NCBI RefSeq assembly: GCF_000250675.2
Contig: NC_018681.1
Location: 6,820,001 to 6,884,000, forward strand
DNA length: 64,000 nucleotides
Direction: 5' to 3'
From: Nocardia brasiliensis ATCC 700358
GTDB taxonomy: Bacteria; Actinomycetota; Actinomycetes; Mycobacteriales; Mycobacteriaceae
The position numbers and the translations under genes were made by a program. The notes beneath the pieces were generated by a model that made no database searches, was not told the DNA's origin, and was given only the letters and a program-made list of their open reading frames with translations. Within the stretch, counting starts at the first letter, position 1, and every line of letters starts with the position of its first letter. Shown here in pieces: positions 50,501 to 58,843 of the stretch.

Positions 50501-51355
50501 AGAGCCGACGGCGCGGGCTTGGCCGTCGCGGATGCCGACGGCGGTGCCGTGCAGCTGTGGAGTTCGGCCGACCCGGCCCGGCCGATCCCGGTCGGCGCAC
50601 CGTTGCGCACCCGCACCCGGTACTTCACCGGCGCCCAGTACACGCCGGACGGGCAGGTCCTCGTCACCGGTGACGACGACTACTCGATCCGCCTCTGGGC
50701 GGTCGGCGATCCGGCGGCCCCGCGGCCGCTGGGCACCGCGACGTCGCAGAGCCGCCGCTCGTTCCGATCCCTCGCGGTGTCCCGAGACGGCACGCTGGTC
50801 GCCACCGGGTCCGGCGATGCCGCGATCTATCTGTGGGACATCCGCGATCGAGACCGGCCGGTGCTGCGCACCACCTTGACCGGACACGAAGGCCCGGTCA
50901 CCACACTGGCTTTCGGGAACGACGCGCGGCACCTGTTCAGCGCCGCCGACGACGGCACCATCCGATCGTGGGATCTGAGCCGCCCGAGCGAGTCGGCGCA
51001 GATCGCCGCCGTGCACACTGCCGCGGTCGCGGATCTGTCACTCGACCACACCGGCCGCCGCCTCGCGACCGCGGGTGCGGACCAATCCGTCCGGCTGTGG
51101 GATGTCAGCGATCCCGCACGACCGCGGGCGCTGGGCCGCTCGATCTCCTCGGATATCGGCGCGCGCTGGTTCGTGCGCTTCGACCGGGCCGACGACAAAC
51201 GACTGTTCGGCGTCGCCAACCTGGCCTCCGAACGCTGGGTCACCGATCCCGCGGTGGTGGCGGATGAACTGTGCCGCACGATCCCGGTCGCGCCGGAACC
51301 CCTCGATTCCGGCGGTTCGACGGTGTCCTACTCCGGTATCGACCTGTGCCGCTGA
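47549..51355 (+). CDS. HTH / nSTAND1 NTPase / transmembrane / WD40 protein, 1,268 aa
   Basis: Domain order: an XRE-like helical DNA-binding-type region (1-80), and an nSTAND1 NTPase with Walker A GVSGAGKSS (166-174) and Walker B EVLLLIDQGEEL (about 214-224). A helical STAND arm follows (to about 525), then one membrane helix (TAAVLLVVVALLAATVAIS, about 530-552). The WD40 region has about 13 blades (VRLWDVRD, VRLWDIAD, IRLWAVGD, IYLWDIRD and others) from about 612. STAND proteins switch between closed and oligomeric states on ligand binding, and WD40 arms act as sensors. Roles in defence or signalling are inferred from the family. GTG 47549 follows AGGAGGG; upstream starts are possible. Confidence 0.85.
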   Translation: MEAASARRHFAERLAALFELAGAPPVKSVVRRANLRTAPGSSPVTVQRISDWRRGARLPATFETVLPTLAVLIGDAKKRTQSADLDRTLLDPAHWRAAWQAAKADQNRTALVVREPDHPPYRGLSPYRTEDADLYFGRDSVRESVVDAITAVTDDGELPRLVLLIGVSGAGKSSLLAAGLQADAGARAPVLIAPGTRPAEALRAALDATGPDDEVLLLIDQGEELFTRCTEDARRAFLDELGRISAPDARRKVTTVMAIRSDFFNDVIQYPLLAAAMKDASVIVGAMTEAELRDVIVRPALACGVKVEPALVDVVLHDLDTATSGDGKAALLPLLSHVLDATWARRRGRTLTLEAYREAGEMAGSVAATAERAWSQLSAEEEVAARAVLLTLIIIGPRSVTRDRLPLRRVVEEAVDPRLAERVIAHLVDARIVLVHDGEIELLHDAVPRVWPRMAEWVDAEKEFGPARHRIEDDARTWLDQGTPDTLLYDAERLETVDVVTGNGGSINRTAREFVARSRRQVAAASARRRFLRTAAVLLVVVALLAATVAISQYRVVTHERTDAAVAALIHESQRIASFDPTESARMALAAYRIRPGNPDTQARLLSTQAYPVIRASAQRHAGKINGLAYFAERRLIASAGDDTQVRLWTVGDDDQAVALGDGLGGHERAVAAVAFGPDGGLLVSVGYDQAVRLWDVRDPARVRVLGTLDIGTPALSVVFAAQGRAIVVAGENGELSLVDVTDPAEPILRERLPAHTDAIRNLATDAGGSLLASGGDDGTVRLWDIADPTRLGPLGAPLPPANSAVHALAIGPGDLLAVGAANGAVRLWSLADRTAPREFGVPQTMHTASVDALLFGPLGLLASGAADGTVLLWQLTAGGFVPIGRPIGGNRGAISGLGVTASVHLISAGGDGRIHLWTRPPADIPVTTEAPFTSVELDAAGSRLVTAGEDGRFQVWLVGPDQVVLAADVPAAPGLGHGVRVDIRADGAGLAVADADGGAVQLWSSADPARPIPVGAPLRTRTRYFTGAQYTPDGQVLVTGDDDYSIRLWAVGDPAAPRPLGTATSQSRRSFRSLAVSRDGTLVATGSGDAAIYLWDIRDRDRPVLRTTLTGHEGPVTTLAFGNDARHLFSAADDGTIRSWDLSRPSESAQIAAVHTAAVADLSLDHTGRRLATAGADQSVRLWDVSDPARPRALGRSISSDIGARWFVRFDRADDKRLFGVANLASERWVTDPAVVADELCRTIPVAPEPLDSGGSTVSYSGIDLCR

Positions 51356-51383
51356 GGAATCCGCAGTCCTCGGCGCAGCACAC

Positions 51384-52225
51384 TCAGTGGTCTTCGTTGC
51401 GTGCGGCGCGCTCGATCACCTCGGCGACCACATCGGGGTGGGAGACGGCGACCGAGTGCGACGCGGCTACCTCGGTGACGTGGGCGCGCGCCCGTTCGGC
51501 CATGAACCGTTGCGCCGCAACGGGAATGTTCAGGTCCTGTGTGGTGACCACATCCCAGCTGGGCTTGTTGGTCCAGGCGGCGACGGTGGCCGGTTCGCCG
51601 AGCGCGGACTCGACGATCGGGCGTTGCGCCGCGGCGGCCAGCGCCGCGCGGTCGGCGGGCACATCGGCGGCGAACTGGTCGCGGAACCGGTCCTGCCGAA
51701 TGTAGAGATCGGTGGCCGTGCGGCCGTCGAGGTCGGTGAACGGGACCGGGTCCAGCGCGCCGGCGAGGGTGGAGCCGGGGAACTTGCCGGTGAGCCCGAG
51801 CGCGGTCTCCCCCGGCGCGGGCAGGAACGCCGCCACGTACACCAGCGCCCGCACCTGATCGTTCCCGGCCGCGGCGGTACTGATCACCGAGCCGCCGTAG
51901 GAGTGCCCGACCAGGACCACGGGCCCGGCGATATGGCTGATCAAGCCGCGCAGCGACGTGGCGTCGGCGGCGGGCCCGCGCAGCGGATTCGCCGCCGCGA
52001 CAACGGGATAGCCGTCCTTGCGCAGCCGGTCGACGACGTCGTTCCAGCTCGAGCCGTCCGCGAACGCGCCGTGCACCAGCACGACGGTCGGCTTCGGCGC
52101 GTCCTCGGTGGGTCCGGCGTGGTGGTGCTCGCGGTGCACGCGACGGCGAGTGCGCAGGCGGCGAGCCCGGCCGTGAGCGCCGCGATCGCCCGGGCGGCGC
52201 GGTGGGGACGTCGGAGGTCGGCCAT
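51384..52225 (-). pseudogene. Alpha/beta hydrolase with an N-terminal frameshift
   Basis: The frame from ATG 52225 (with AAGGGAT upstream) encodes a lipoprotein signal, MADLRRPHRAARAIAALTAG then LAACALAVACTAS. It then drifts into nonsense (TRRSRPSCWC). The hydrolase proper continues in another frame: EDAPKPTVVLVHGAFADGSSWNDVVDRL, nucleophile motif GHSYGGSVIS, and a late histidine in EVAASHSVAVSHPD. The switch is near 52090-52110, in CCACCGAGGACGCG. One inserted or missing base would restore a 280-residue exported hydrolase. It may be a recent pseudogene or a sequence error. Confidence 0.65.
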
Positions 52226-52346
52226 GTCGGTATCCCTTCGAGAGACGGTGCGGTGGTGCGGGTTCCACTGTCCGTCGGCCACCCGCACCGCCACATCCGT
52301 CACCTGACGCCCCGCATGACGTAATCGCCTGGACCCGCTCCGCCGG

Positions 52347-52835
52347 TCACTGACGCCGGGCTCGCACCAGGGTCAGGGCCTCGCCCGCGGTGACCACCGA
52401 GACGCCGAGCAGCACCAGGTCCTTCAGTAGAAAGCCGCCGCCCGCACCGAGGAACGGGAAACCGTAACCCGGCTGCCAGACACCGGGGCTGGTGAGCATG
52501 AAGCTCAGCGTGGTCAGGAACAGGAGCACCGCCCCCAGGCTGCCGAGCAAGGCCGCGCGTGGCGCGAACCGCCAGGCGACGATCAGGAGTCCGATCACCA
52601 CCTCGACCACGCCGATCACCGCGGAGAGCGCGTCGACGCTCAGGAAATCGTAGAGCCAGGACATCAGCGGCGAACTCGCGATCAGCGGCTGAATGCCTTG
52701 TGCCTCAAAAGAAAAGAACTTCATCGCACCGATCCAGAGGATGACCAGTGCGAGGCCGTAGCGACTGATCGCCGCGCCCAGCTGCGGTAGTGCGGTCACT
52801 CGATCGAACGTCGGGGTCCGGGTGATGGTGGACAT
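52347..52835 (-). CDS. DoxX/YkgB-family membrane protein
   Basis: This 162-residue protein has four helices and the YkgB/DUF417 motifs: YGLALVILWIGAMKFFSFEAQGIQPLIASSPLMSWLYDFLS, IGVVEVVIGLLIVAWRF and FLTTLSFMLTSPGVW. The E. coli relative RclC belongs to a reactive-chlorine response. Here it is divergent from a CGNR zinc-finger regulator, across a short region with ACTGGTCA repeats, so redox-stress control is plausible. Confidence 0.85.
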   Translation of the reverse strand: MSTITRTPTFDRVTALPQLGAAISRYGLALVILWIGAMKFFSFEAQGIQPLIASSPLMSWLYDFLSVDALSAVIGVVEVVIGLLIVAWRFAPRAALLGSLGAVLLFLTTLSFMLTSPGVWQPGYGFPFLGAGGGFLLKDLVLLGVSVVTAGEALTLVRARRQ

Positions 52836-52901
52836 GTCATGCTCCCTGCTTTCGGTAATACGGTTGTTCCGCCATCCGGAAGTGACCGGCTAAATCGGAA
52901 C

Positions 52902-52954
52902 ACTGGTCATTGTGGCCCGGCTCACCGTGACCAGTCAAGTGGGTACACTGGTCT
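52902..52954. promoter_or_regulatory. ACTGGTCA repeats, candidate CGNR operator
   Basis: ACTGGTCA (52902-52909) and TGACCAGT (52928-52935) form a perfect inverted repeat, and a third ACACTGGTC occurs at 52946-52954, just before the regulator's ATG. The other CGNR gene has CTGGTTA/TAACCAG in the same place. Confidence 0.6.
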
Positions 52955-52955
52955 C

Positions 52956-53522
52956 ATGACGAGGGAAGGTCCGCCCGAGACGGCGGAACGGCTGGTGGCG
53001 TTCATCAATACGCGGCACTGCCCCGACGGGGACGATGTGCTGACCGACGAGCGCGCACCCGGCTGGCTCGCCGGCTGGCTGGGCAGCGACGGCACGGAAC
53101 TGTCCGTCACGCCGGATGAGCTGCTGGCATTGCGGGAGCTGCGCGAAGGGCTGCGCGAGCTGGCGGCGGCGAACAACGCGCAGGATCCCGATGCCGAGGT
53201 ATTACGCGGTGCGGCAACGATATTGGCGTCCGTGCCGATGGTGGTCACGCTCGGTGACGACCACCGGGGACCGCAGCTGTCCGCTACCGACACGGCCCCG
53301 GCCCGCGATGTCATCGCCGACATCGCGCACACCTATTTCACCGCGCGCGCTGCGGGCGACTGGACCCGGCTCAAATCCTGCGCGGCCCGGGACTGCCGCT
53401 GGGCGTATTTCGACACCTCACGCAACCGCTCGCGCCGCTGGTGCGACATGACCAACTGCGGCAACCGCGCGAAGAACCGGACCTGGCGCGAGCGGGTACG
53501 CACCGCCGAACGCGCGGACTAG
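52956..53522 (+). CDS. CGNR zinc-finger (ABATE-domain) regulator, second copy
   Basis: This 188-residue protein has an N-terminal ABATE-like domain (AERLVAFINTRHCPDGDDVL) and a C-terminal finger CAARDCRWAYFDTSRNRSRRWCDMTNCGNRAKNRTWRERV. It is a paralogue of the protein at 16067-16585. Proteins of this type are thought to be stress-related regulators. It is divergent from the DoxX-type gene, and its ATG abuts an ACTGGTC repeat. There is no good ribosome-binding site, so the message may be nearly leaderless. Confidence 0.8.
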   Translation: MTREGPPETAERLVAFINTRHCPDGDDVLTDERAPGWLAGWLGSDGTELSVTPDELLALRELREGLRELAAANNAQDPDAEVLRGAATILASVPMVVTLGDDHRGPQLSATDTAPARDVIADIAHTYFTARAAGDWTRLKSCAARDCRWAYFDTSRNRSRRWCDMTNCGNRAKNRTWRERVRTAERAD

Positions 53523-53566
53523 CCGGATCACGCTGGGAAGCAAGCGGTTTCGTACCCGCGACGGGT

Positions 53567-54145
53567 TCAGCGAGCGTGCAGGTAGGCGCTGCCGCGCGGG
53601 GAAATCCGGTAACCGACTTCGAGACTCAGAGTCAGTCCGAGCGCCTTGAGCTTGCGCACATCGACTTTGAATCGATCCGCTTCCCGGCCCAACCGCGCGG
53701 CGAGATCGGGGGCACGGGTGGCGGGCAGCTCCTCGATGAGCCGCAGCGTCGCGAGGGTCCACGGGCCGACCGGGCTGGACGCGTCCAGGCGAGCCAGCCG
53801 CGTGGTGATCGCGGCGACGTCCGCTTCGGACAGTTCGGCGGTGTTCGCCAGCTCCGTGCGCGGGTCCGGGTCTTCGACCAGCCGGATGCGCAGCAGGTAG
53901 ATCGGATCTTCCGGCGCACCACGCAGATCCGCGAGCACCTGCGCGATCGTCGGGTAGCCGGCGGCGCGCGCGTCCCCGGCCCGGATGCGCGACGGGGCCA
54001 CGATCTCGGCTTGCTCCACCATGATTCGGCCCGCGGCGGTGCGGTAGATCTTCCCCGCCGTGGCCTGCCGGTGCCGCCACCGCCGGAACAGCACGGTGAC
54101 CGAACCGTCCTGGATACCGGCCCAGCGTTGTTTCTCGATCAGCAT
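53567..54145 (-). CDS. ASCH-domain protein
   Basis: This 192-residue protein has an N-terminal ASCH (PUA-like) domain: GSVTVLFRRWRHRQATAGKIYRTAAGRIMVEQAEIVAP with the following DDPIYLLRIRL-like strand. A helical C-terminus with IEELPATRAPDLAARLGREADRFKVDVRKLKALGLTLSLEVGYRISPRG resembles a winged helix. ASCH proteins bind RNA or modified nucleosides, but this one has no tested role. It follows the ABC exporter gene by 19 bases on the same strand and is likely co-transcribed. Confidence 0.7.
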   Translation of the reverse strand: MLIEKQRWAGIQDGSVTVLFRRWRHRQATAGKIYRTAAGRIMVEQAEIVAPSRIRAGDARAAGYPTIAQVLADLRGAPEDPIYLLRIRLVEDPDPRTELANTAELSEADVAAITTRLARLDASSPVGPWTLATLRLIEELPATRAPDLAARLGREADRFKVDVRKLKALGLTLSLEVGYRISPRGSAYLHAR

Positions 54146-54164
54146 GTCACTGTCCGATCCATCG

Positions 54165-56051
54165 CTATTCCACCGTCTCCGGCGCTTGGTAGGCCTGCGC
54201 CTGCAAAGAGTAGAACTCATGGTAGAGGCCGCCGCGGGCCATGAGTTCGTCGTGATTGCCGTGCTCGGCCACCCGGCCGTGTTCGAGGACATAGATCCGA
54301 TCGGCGTAGCGCACGCTGGCCAGCCGATGCGTGATGAGCACGACCGTGCGCTGCGCGGCGTGCGTGCGGATCGTCTCGAAGACGGCGTGCTCGGTGCGCG
54401 CGTCCAAGGCCGCGGTCGGTTCGTCGCAGATCAGCAGCGGGGCGTCCCGGTACAGGCCGCGCGCCACCGCGATCCGCTGCCACTGCCCGCCGGACAGCTC
54501 GACCCCGCCCTGATAGGTGGGGTCGAGCAAGGTGTCCGGCCCGCTGGACAGACCGGCCAGCACCGCATCGGCCCCCGCGGCCCGCGCCGCCGCGTCGAAC
54601 GCGGCCGCCGATTCCGGGTGATCGTGGCGGCCGATGGTGATGTTCTGCCGAGCCGAGAAGGGCCAGTGCGTGAAGTTCTGCGCCACCACCGCGATTCGGT
54701 CCCGCAGCAGCCGCAAGTCGATGTCCTGCAGCCGCACGCCGCCGTAAGTGACTGTGCCGGAGTCGGGTTGGTACAGGCCGCTGAGAATCTTGGCGAGTGT
54801 CGTTTTGCCGGAACCGTTCTCGCCCACGATGGCGATGATCTCGCCGGGTTCGATTCGCATGCTGAGCCCGCGCAAGGCAGGCCACTCGGCATTCGGGTAG
54901 GTGAAGGTGAGATCCCGGGCAACGATGCGGTCCACGTCCGTACCCACCGCCGTCCCACCGCAACGTTCCTGTCGCCGTTGCGCTTCGGCACAGAAGTCGA
55001 GGTAGTCCCGGTAGAACAGCGCGTTCTCGTAACTCCAGTTCATGCTTTCGACCAGCTCGCGCAGTGCCGTCGTCGCGGTGCGCAGGGCGACCACCGCGGT
55101 GCCCGCCACGGCCAGCGGCAGGACGGCCGCGAAGAGCAGCAGGCCGAGCGCCAGATACACCACGCCCATCGCGAGCCCGGCGAGAGTCGCCCCGAGCGCG
55201 CGAACGCCCGCCTGTTCGCGCTCGAGCCGCAAGGCCTTGCCCTGCACGAAATGGGCCAGGCGGTCGAATTCCGCGAGCAGGAACGTCCGCATGGTGTAGG
55301 CGCGGATCTCGGCGGCGGGGAGACGATCCGCCATCAGATCGGTCAGGGTCTCCATCCGGCGTTCGGCGCCGCTGGTCGCGGCATACATCTCGTAGCCCAT
55401 CCGGGCCCCGCGGACGGCCGCCCACCACGTCGGGACGAGCGCGATCACCAACAGCGGCACCAGGATCGGGTGCAGCACGCCCAGCACGCCCGTCACCATG
55501 ACGACACCGATCACCCCGGAGATCAGGCGCAGCACACCGTCGACCAAGCCCGAGACCGCGTGCGGGGCGCGCTCCCGGATGCGGTGCAGCGTGTTCTGGA
55601 AGACGTCGTCGTCGAAGGCCACCAATTCGACGTCGGTCGTCAACCGCAGCAGCCGGGTGCGCAAGCTGCGGCGCAACTGCGGGTCGATCCGGGACTTCAC
55701 CCAGGTCGCGGCCTCGCGCAGGGCGCCACGGAGCAGGAGCGTCGCGGCGATCAGCAGCAGCGCGGGCGCCGCGGCGCGGACCCGGTCGGGCGTCGGGCCC
55801 GCCGCGAGCAAGCGTTCGAGCACCGCGGTGGTGGCCAAAAGCCCGACCGCCGTACCGATCTCGGCGAGCAGGCTGCTCACCACCAGCGCGGCGGTGTCGA
55901 GCCGGCTCACCTGCCAGCACTCGCGCAGCACCTGCGCGAAGGTCGTGGGCAGCTGCCGGGCCATCGCCCAGAAACCGGTGGCGGCCACGGTCGCGTCGTG
56001 CGCGCTCCAGGGATCCGCGGACGGGTCCACGGCCACGTCATCGGACACCAT
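54165..56051 (-). CDS. ABC exporter, fused permease and ATPase
   Basis: This 628-residue half-transporter has an N-terminal membrane domain (about 40-350, six helices) and a C-terminal ATPase. Walker A is GENGSGKTT, a Q-loop precedes FTHWPFS, the signature is LSGGQWQR, Walker B is LLICDEPTAALD, and the H-loop is VLITHRLASVRYADRIYVLEHGRVAEHG. It resembles exporters of lipids, peptides or drugs and should work as a dimer. The start MVSDDVAVDP at 56051 is preferred to an ATG at 56132 that lies inside the ftsK end. Confidence 0.85.
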   Translation of the reverse strand: MVSDDVAVDPSADPWSAHDATVAATGFWAMARQLPTTFAQVLRECWQVSRLDTAALVVSSLLAEIGTAVGLLATTAVLERLLAAGPTPDRVRAAAPALLLIAATLLLRGALREAATWVKSRIDPQLRRSLRTRLLRLTTDVELVAFDDDVFQNTLHRIRERAPHAVSGLVDGVLRLISGVIGVVMVTGVLGVLHPILVPLLVIALVPTWWAAVRGARMGYEMYAATSGAERRMETLTDLMADRLPAAEIRAYTMRTFLLAEFDRLAHFVQGKALRLEREQAGVRALGATLAGLAMGVVYLALGLLLFAAVLPLAVAGTAVVALRTATTALRELVESMNWSYENALFYRDYLDFCAEAQRRQERCGGTAVGTDVDRIVARDLTFTYPNAEWPALRGLSMRIEPGEIIAIVGENGSGKTTLAKILSGLYQPDSGTVTYGGVRLQDIDLRLLRDRIAVVAQNFTHWPFSARQNITIGRHDHPESAAAFDAAARAAGADAVLAGLSSGPDTLLDPTYQGGVELSGGQWQRIAVARGLYRDAPLLICDEPTAALDARTEHAVFETIRTHAAQRTVVLITHRLASVRYADRIYVLEHGRVAEHGNHDELMARGGLYHEFYSLQAQAYQAPETVE

Positions 56052-56094
56052 GCTGCTCGACGGTACCGACGTGGCCGCAAACCTCAACCGAATT

Positions 56095-58677
56095 TCAGCC
56101 GGCGTCCTCGTCCGGCGGCGGCTCGTCGCCACCCCCGCGAATGGTCCACAGCAGGCCGTCCAACTCGTCCGGCTTGATCAGCACGTCGCGCGCCTTGGAA
56201 CCTTCGCTCGGCCCGACGACGCCTCGGGTTTCCATCAGGTCCATCAGGCGCCCCGCCTTGGCGAAGCCGACGCGCAGCTTGCGCTGCAACATCGAGGTGG
56301 AGCCGAACTGCGAGGTGACGACCAGTTCCACCGCCTGGATGAAGACCTCCAGGTCGTCGCCGATATCGGGATCGACGTCCTTCTTCTCGCCCGCCTTCGC
56401 GGCGGTGACGCCGTCCTGGTATTCGGGTTCGGCCTGGTTCTTGGCGAAATCGACGACGGCGTGGATCTCCTCGTCGCTGATGAACGCGCCCTGCAGGCGG
56501 GTGGGCTTGTTCGCGCCCATCGGCAGGAACAGGCCGTCGCCCATGCCGATCAGTTTCTCCGCGCCCGGCTGGTCCAGGATGACCCGCGAATCCGTCAGAG
56601 ACGAAGTGGCGAAGGCCAACCGGGACGGCACGTTGGTCTTGATCAAGCCGGTGACCACGTCGACCGAGGGCCGCTGGGTGGCCAGCACCAGGTGTATGCC
56701 TGCGGCACGGGCCTTTTGGGTGATCCGCACGATCGCGTCCTCGACGTCGCGCGGCGCGGTCATCATCAGGTCGGCGAGTTCGTCGACGATGGCGAGGATG
56801 TACGGGTAGGGCCGGTACACCCGTTCGCTGCCGAGCGGTGCGGTGATCGCGCCCGACTTCACCTTCTTGTTGAAGTCGTCGATGTGGCGAACCTTGTTGG
56901 CCTGCATGTCCTGATAGCGCTGTTCCATCTCCTCCACCAGCCAGGCCAGCGCGGCGGCGGCCTTCTTCGGCTGGGTGATGATGGGCGTGATCAGGTGCGG
57001 AATGCCCTCGTACGGGGTGAGTTCCACCATCTTCGGGTCGATCAGGATCATCCTGACCTCCTCCGGCGTGGCCCGGTGCAGCAGCGAGACCAGCATCGAG
57101 TTCACGAAGCTGGACTTACCCGAGCCGGTGGAACCGGCCACCAGCAGGTGCGGCATCTTGGCCAGGTTCGCCGCGAGATAGTCGCCCTCGATGTTCTTGC
57201 CGAGGCCGATCACCAAGGGGTGGTGGTCGTTTCGGGTCGACGGCGCCTTGAGCACGTCGGCGAGGCGGACCAGTTCCCGGTCGGCGTTGGGCACCTCGAT
57301 GCCGACCGCGGACTTGCCGGGGATCGGCGCGAGCAGCCGGACGTTCTCCGTGGCAACGGCATACGCGATGTTGCGGGCCAGCGCGGTGATCTTCTCGACC
57401 TTGACGCCCGGGCCGAGCTCGACCTCGTAGCGGGTGACCGTCGGGCCACGCACGAAGCCGGTGACCGCCGCGTCGATCTTGAACTGCACCAGCACCTCGG
57501 TGATCGCCTCGATCATCGATTCGTTGGCGGCACTGCGCTTCTTGGGCGGATCGCCATCGGTCAGCAGACTGAGCGGCGGCAGCGTGTAGTCGCCCTCGAC
57601 CTCGCGGTCGGTGACGAACTCCAGTTGTTTCGGCGGCGGCGGGGTCTGGTCCTCGACCTCGACCTCGACCACCTTGGCCGGGCGTTGCTTCTTCGGCTTC
57701 GGCGGCGCGGGCGGCTCCTCGGTGACGATCGGCTTCGCGTCGCGCAGCGGAGGTTCGCCGAGCACCTCGGTCACCGCGTCGCCGTCACCGAACTCGTCGG
57801 CGGGATAGTTCTCGGCCGGTGTGCGGCCCCGCCGCTTCGACCGGGTCGTGTGCAGCGGGAAGCCGTCCGCGTCGTACTTCGCGGGGTCGTATTCGCCGTC
57901 GTAGTCCCCGTATTCGTCGCCGCCGCTGCCGGTGCCGAAGTACTCGCGCAGTTTGGCGGGGACCTCGCGGACCGTGGTCCCGGTGAGCAGCAGCACACCG
58001 AACACGATGGCCAGCAACAGGATCGGAACCGAGAGCCAGGCGGTGAGCCCGTCGGTGAGCGGGCCGCCGACCACGAAGCCGACGAAACCCGCGGCGTGCG
58101 CACGCCCGTGCGGATCGGTCGGGGCGCCGGCGATGACGTGCCACAGTCCGAGTACCGGCAGGCCGACCAGCAGCCCGCCGAGCACCAGTCGCGGCCGGAT
58201 CTCCGGCCGGGCCTCGGTGCGCATGAGCACGACGGCGATCGCGGTCGCCACGAACGGCAGCCCCGCCGACGCGGACCCGGAGACCGCGCGGATGGCCTCG
58301 CCGACCCAGTGCCCCACCGGGCCGCCGGCGGACAACCACACCGCGGCGGCGATCACCGCGCTCAACGCGATCAGTGCCAGCGCGACACCGTCGCGACGGT
58401 GCCCGTGCTCGATCTCGCCCGCCCGGCTGACCGCCCTGGTGGTGGCGCCGAGGCCGCGCGCGAGCATGTTCCACCCGCTGCTGATCCCCCGGCTGAACAC
58501 CGCGAGCGGCGCCGTGTTCGACGCGCGCCGGGCCGGTCGGCGGGCGGGTTGCCTGCGCCCGCGCGGCGCGGCCGTGCCGCGGGGTGTCGCCGAACGGGTC
58601 CGTGCCGTGGTGGTCCTGCCCCGCGCCGATCCCGCCCGCGCCCGAGTAGTCGTGGTGCTGCGGGACTTACCTGCCAT
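56095..58677 (-). CDS. ftsK: DNA translocase FtsK
   Basis: FtsK pumps chromosomal DNA through the division septum and activates dimer resolution. The 860-residue product has a basic, Arg/Ser/Thr-rich start (to about 60) and four to five helices (about 80-250). An acidic and proline-rich linker follows, then the motor domain with Walker A GSTGSGKSS near 515 and Walker B MILIDPKMVEL. The C-terminal gamma winged helix is VVTSQFGSTSMLQRKLRVGFAKAGRLMDLMETRGVVGPSEGSKARDVL. The gene order next to rnj and dapA agrees with M. tuberculosis. Confidence 0.95.
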   Translation of the reverse strand: MAGKSRSTTTTRARAGSARGRTTTARTRSATPRGTAAPRGRRQPARRPARRASNTAPLAVFSRGISSGWNMLARGLGATTRAVSRAGEIEHGHRRDGVALALIALSAVIAAAVWLSAGGPVGHWVGEAIRAVSGSASAGLPFVATAIAVVLMRTEARPEIRPRLVLGGLLVGLPVLGLWHVIAGAPTDPHGRAHAAGFVGFVVGGPLTDGLTAWLSVPILLLAIVFGVLLLTGTTVREVPAKLREYFGTGSGGDEYGDYDGEYDPAKYDADGFPLHTTRSKRRGRTPAENYPADEFGDGDAVTEVLGEPPLRDAKPIVTEEPPAPPKPKKQRPAKVVEVEVEDQTPPPPKQLEFVTDREVEGDYTLPPLSLLTDGDPPKKRSAANESMIEAITEVLVQFKIDAAVTGFVRGPTVTRYEVELGPGVKVEKITALARNIAYAVATENVRLLAPIPGKSAVGIEVPNADRELVRLADVLKAPSTRNDHHPLVIGLGKNIEGDYLAANLAKMPHLLVAGSTGSGKSSFVNSMLVSLLHRATPEEVRMILIDPKMVELTPYEGIPHLITPIITQPKKAAAALAWLVEEMEQRYQDMQANKVRHIDDFNKKVKSGAITAPLGSERVYRPYPYILAIVDELADLMMTAPRDVEDAIVRITQKARAAGIHLVLATQRPSVDVVTGLIKTNVPSRLAFATSSLTDSRVILDQPGAEKLIGMGDGLFLPMGANKPTRLQGAFISDEEIHAVVDFAKNQAEPEYQDGVTAAKAGEKKDVDPDIGDDLEVFIQAVELVVTSQFGSTSMLQRKLRVGFAKAGRLMDLMETRGVVGPSEGSKARDVLIKPDELDGLLWTIRGGGDEPPPDEDAG

Positions 58678-58843
58678 GGGTCAAGGCTAGCCGCAAACGC
58701 ACCATCCAGACCATCCGCAACACTGGTACCCCGCGCCACAACGGCACGTAACTGTGCGGATGCCCAGGTCGGCGGCGATGGCGGACGGCCGGACACAACC
58801 CCCGCTCAGCGCCTGCTTGCGCGTGTCGGACGAGTGGGTCCGA

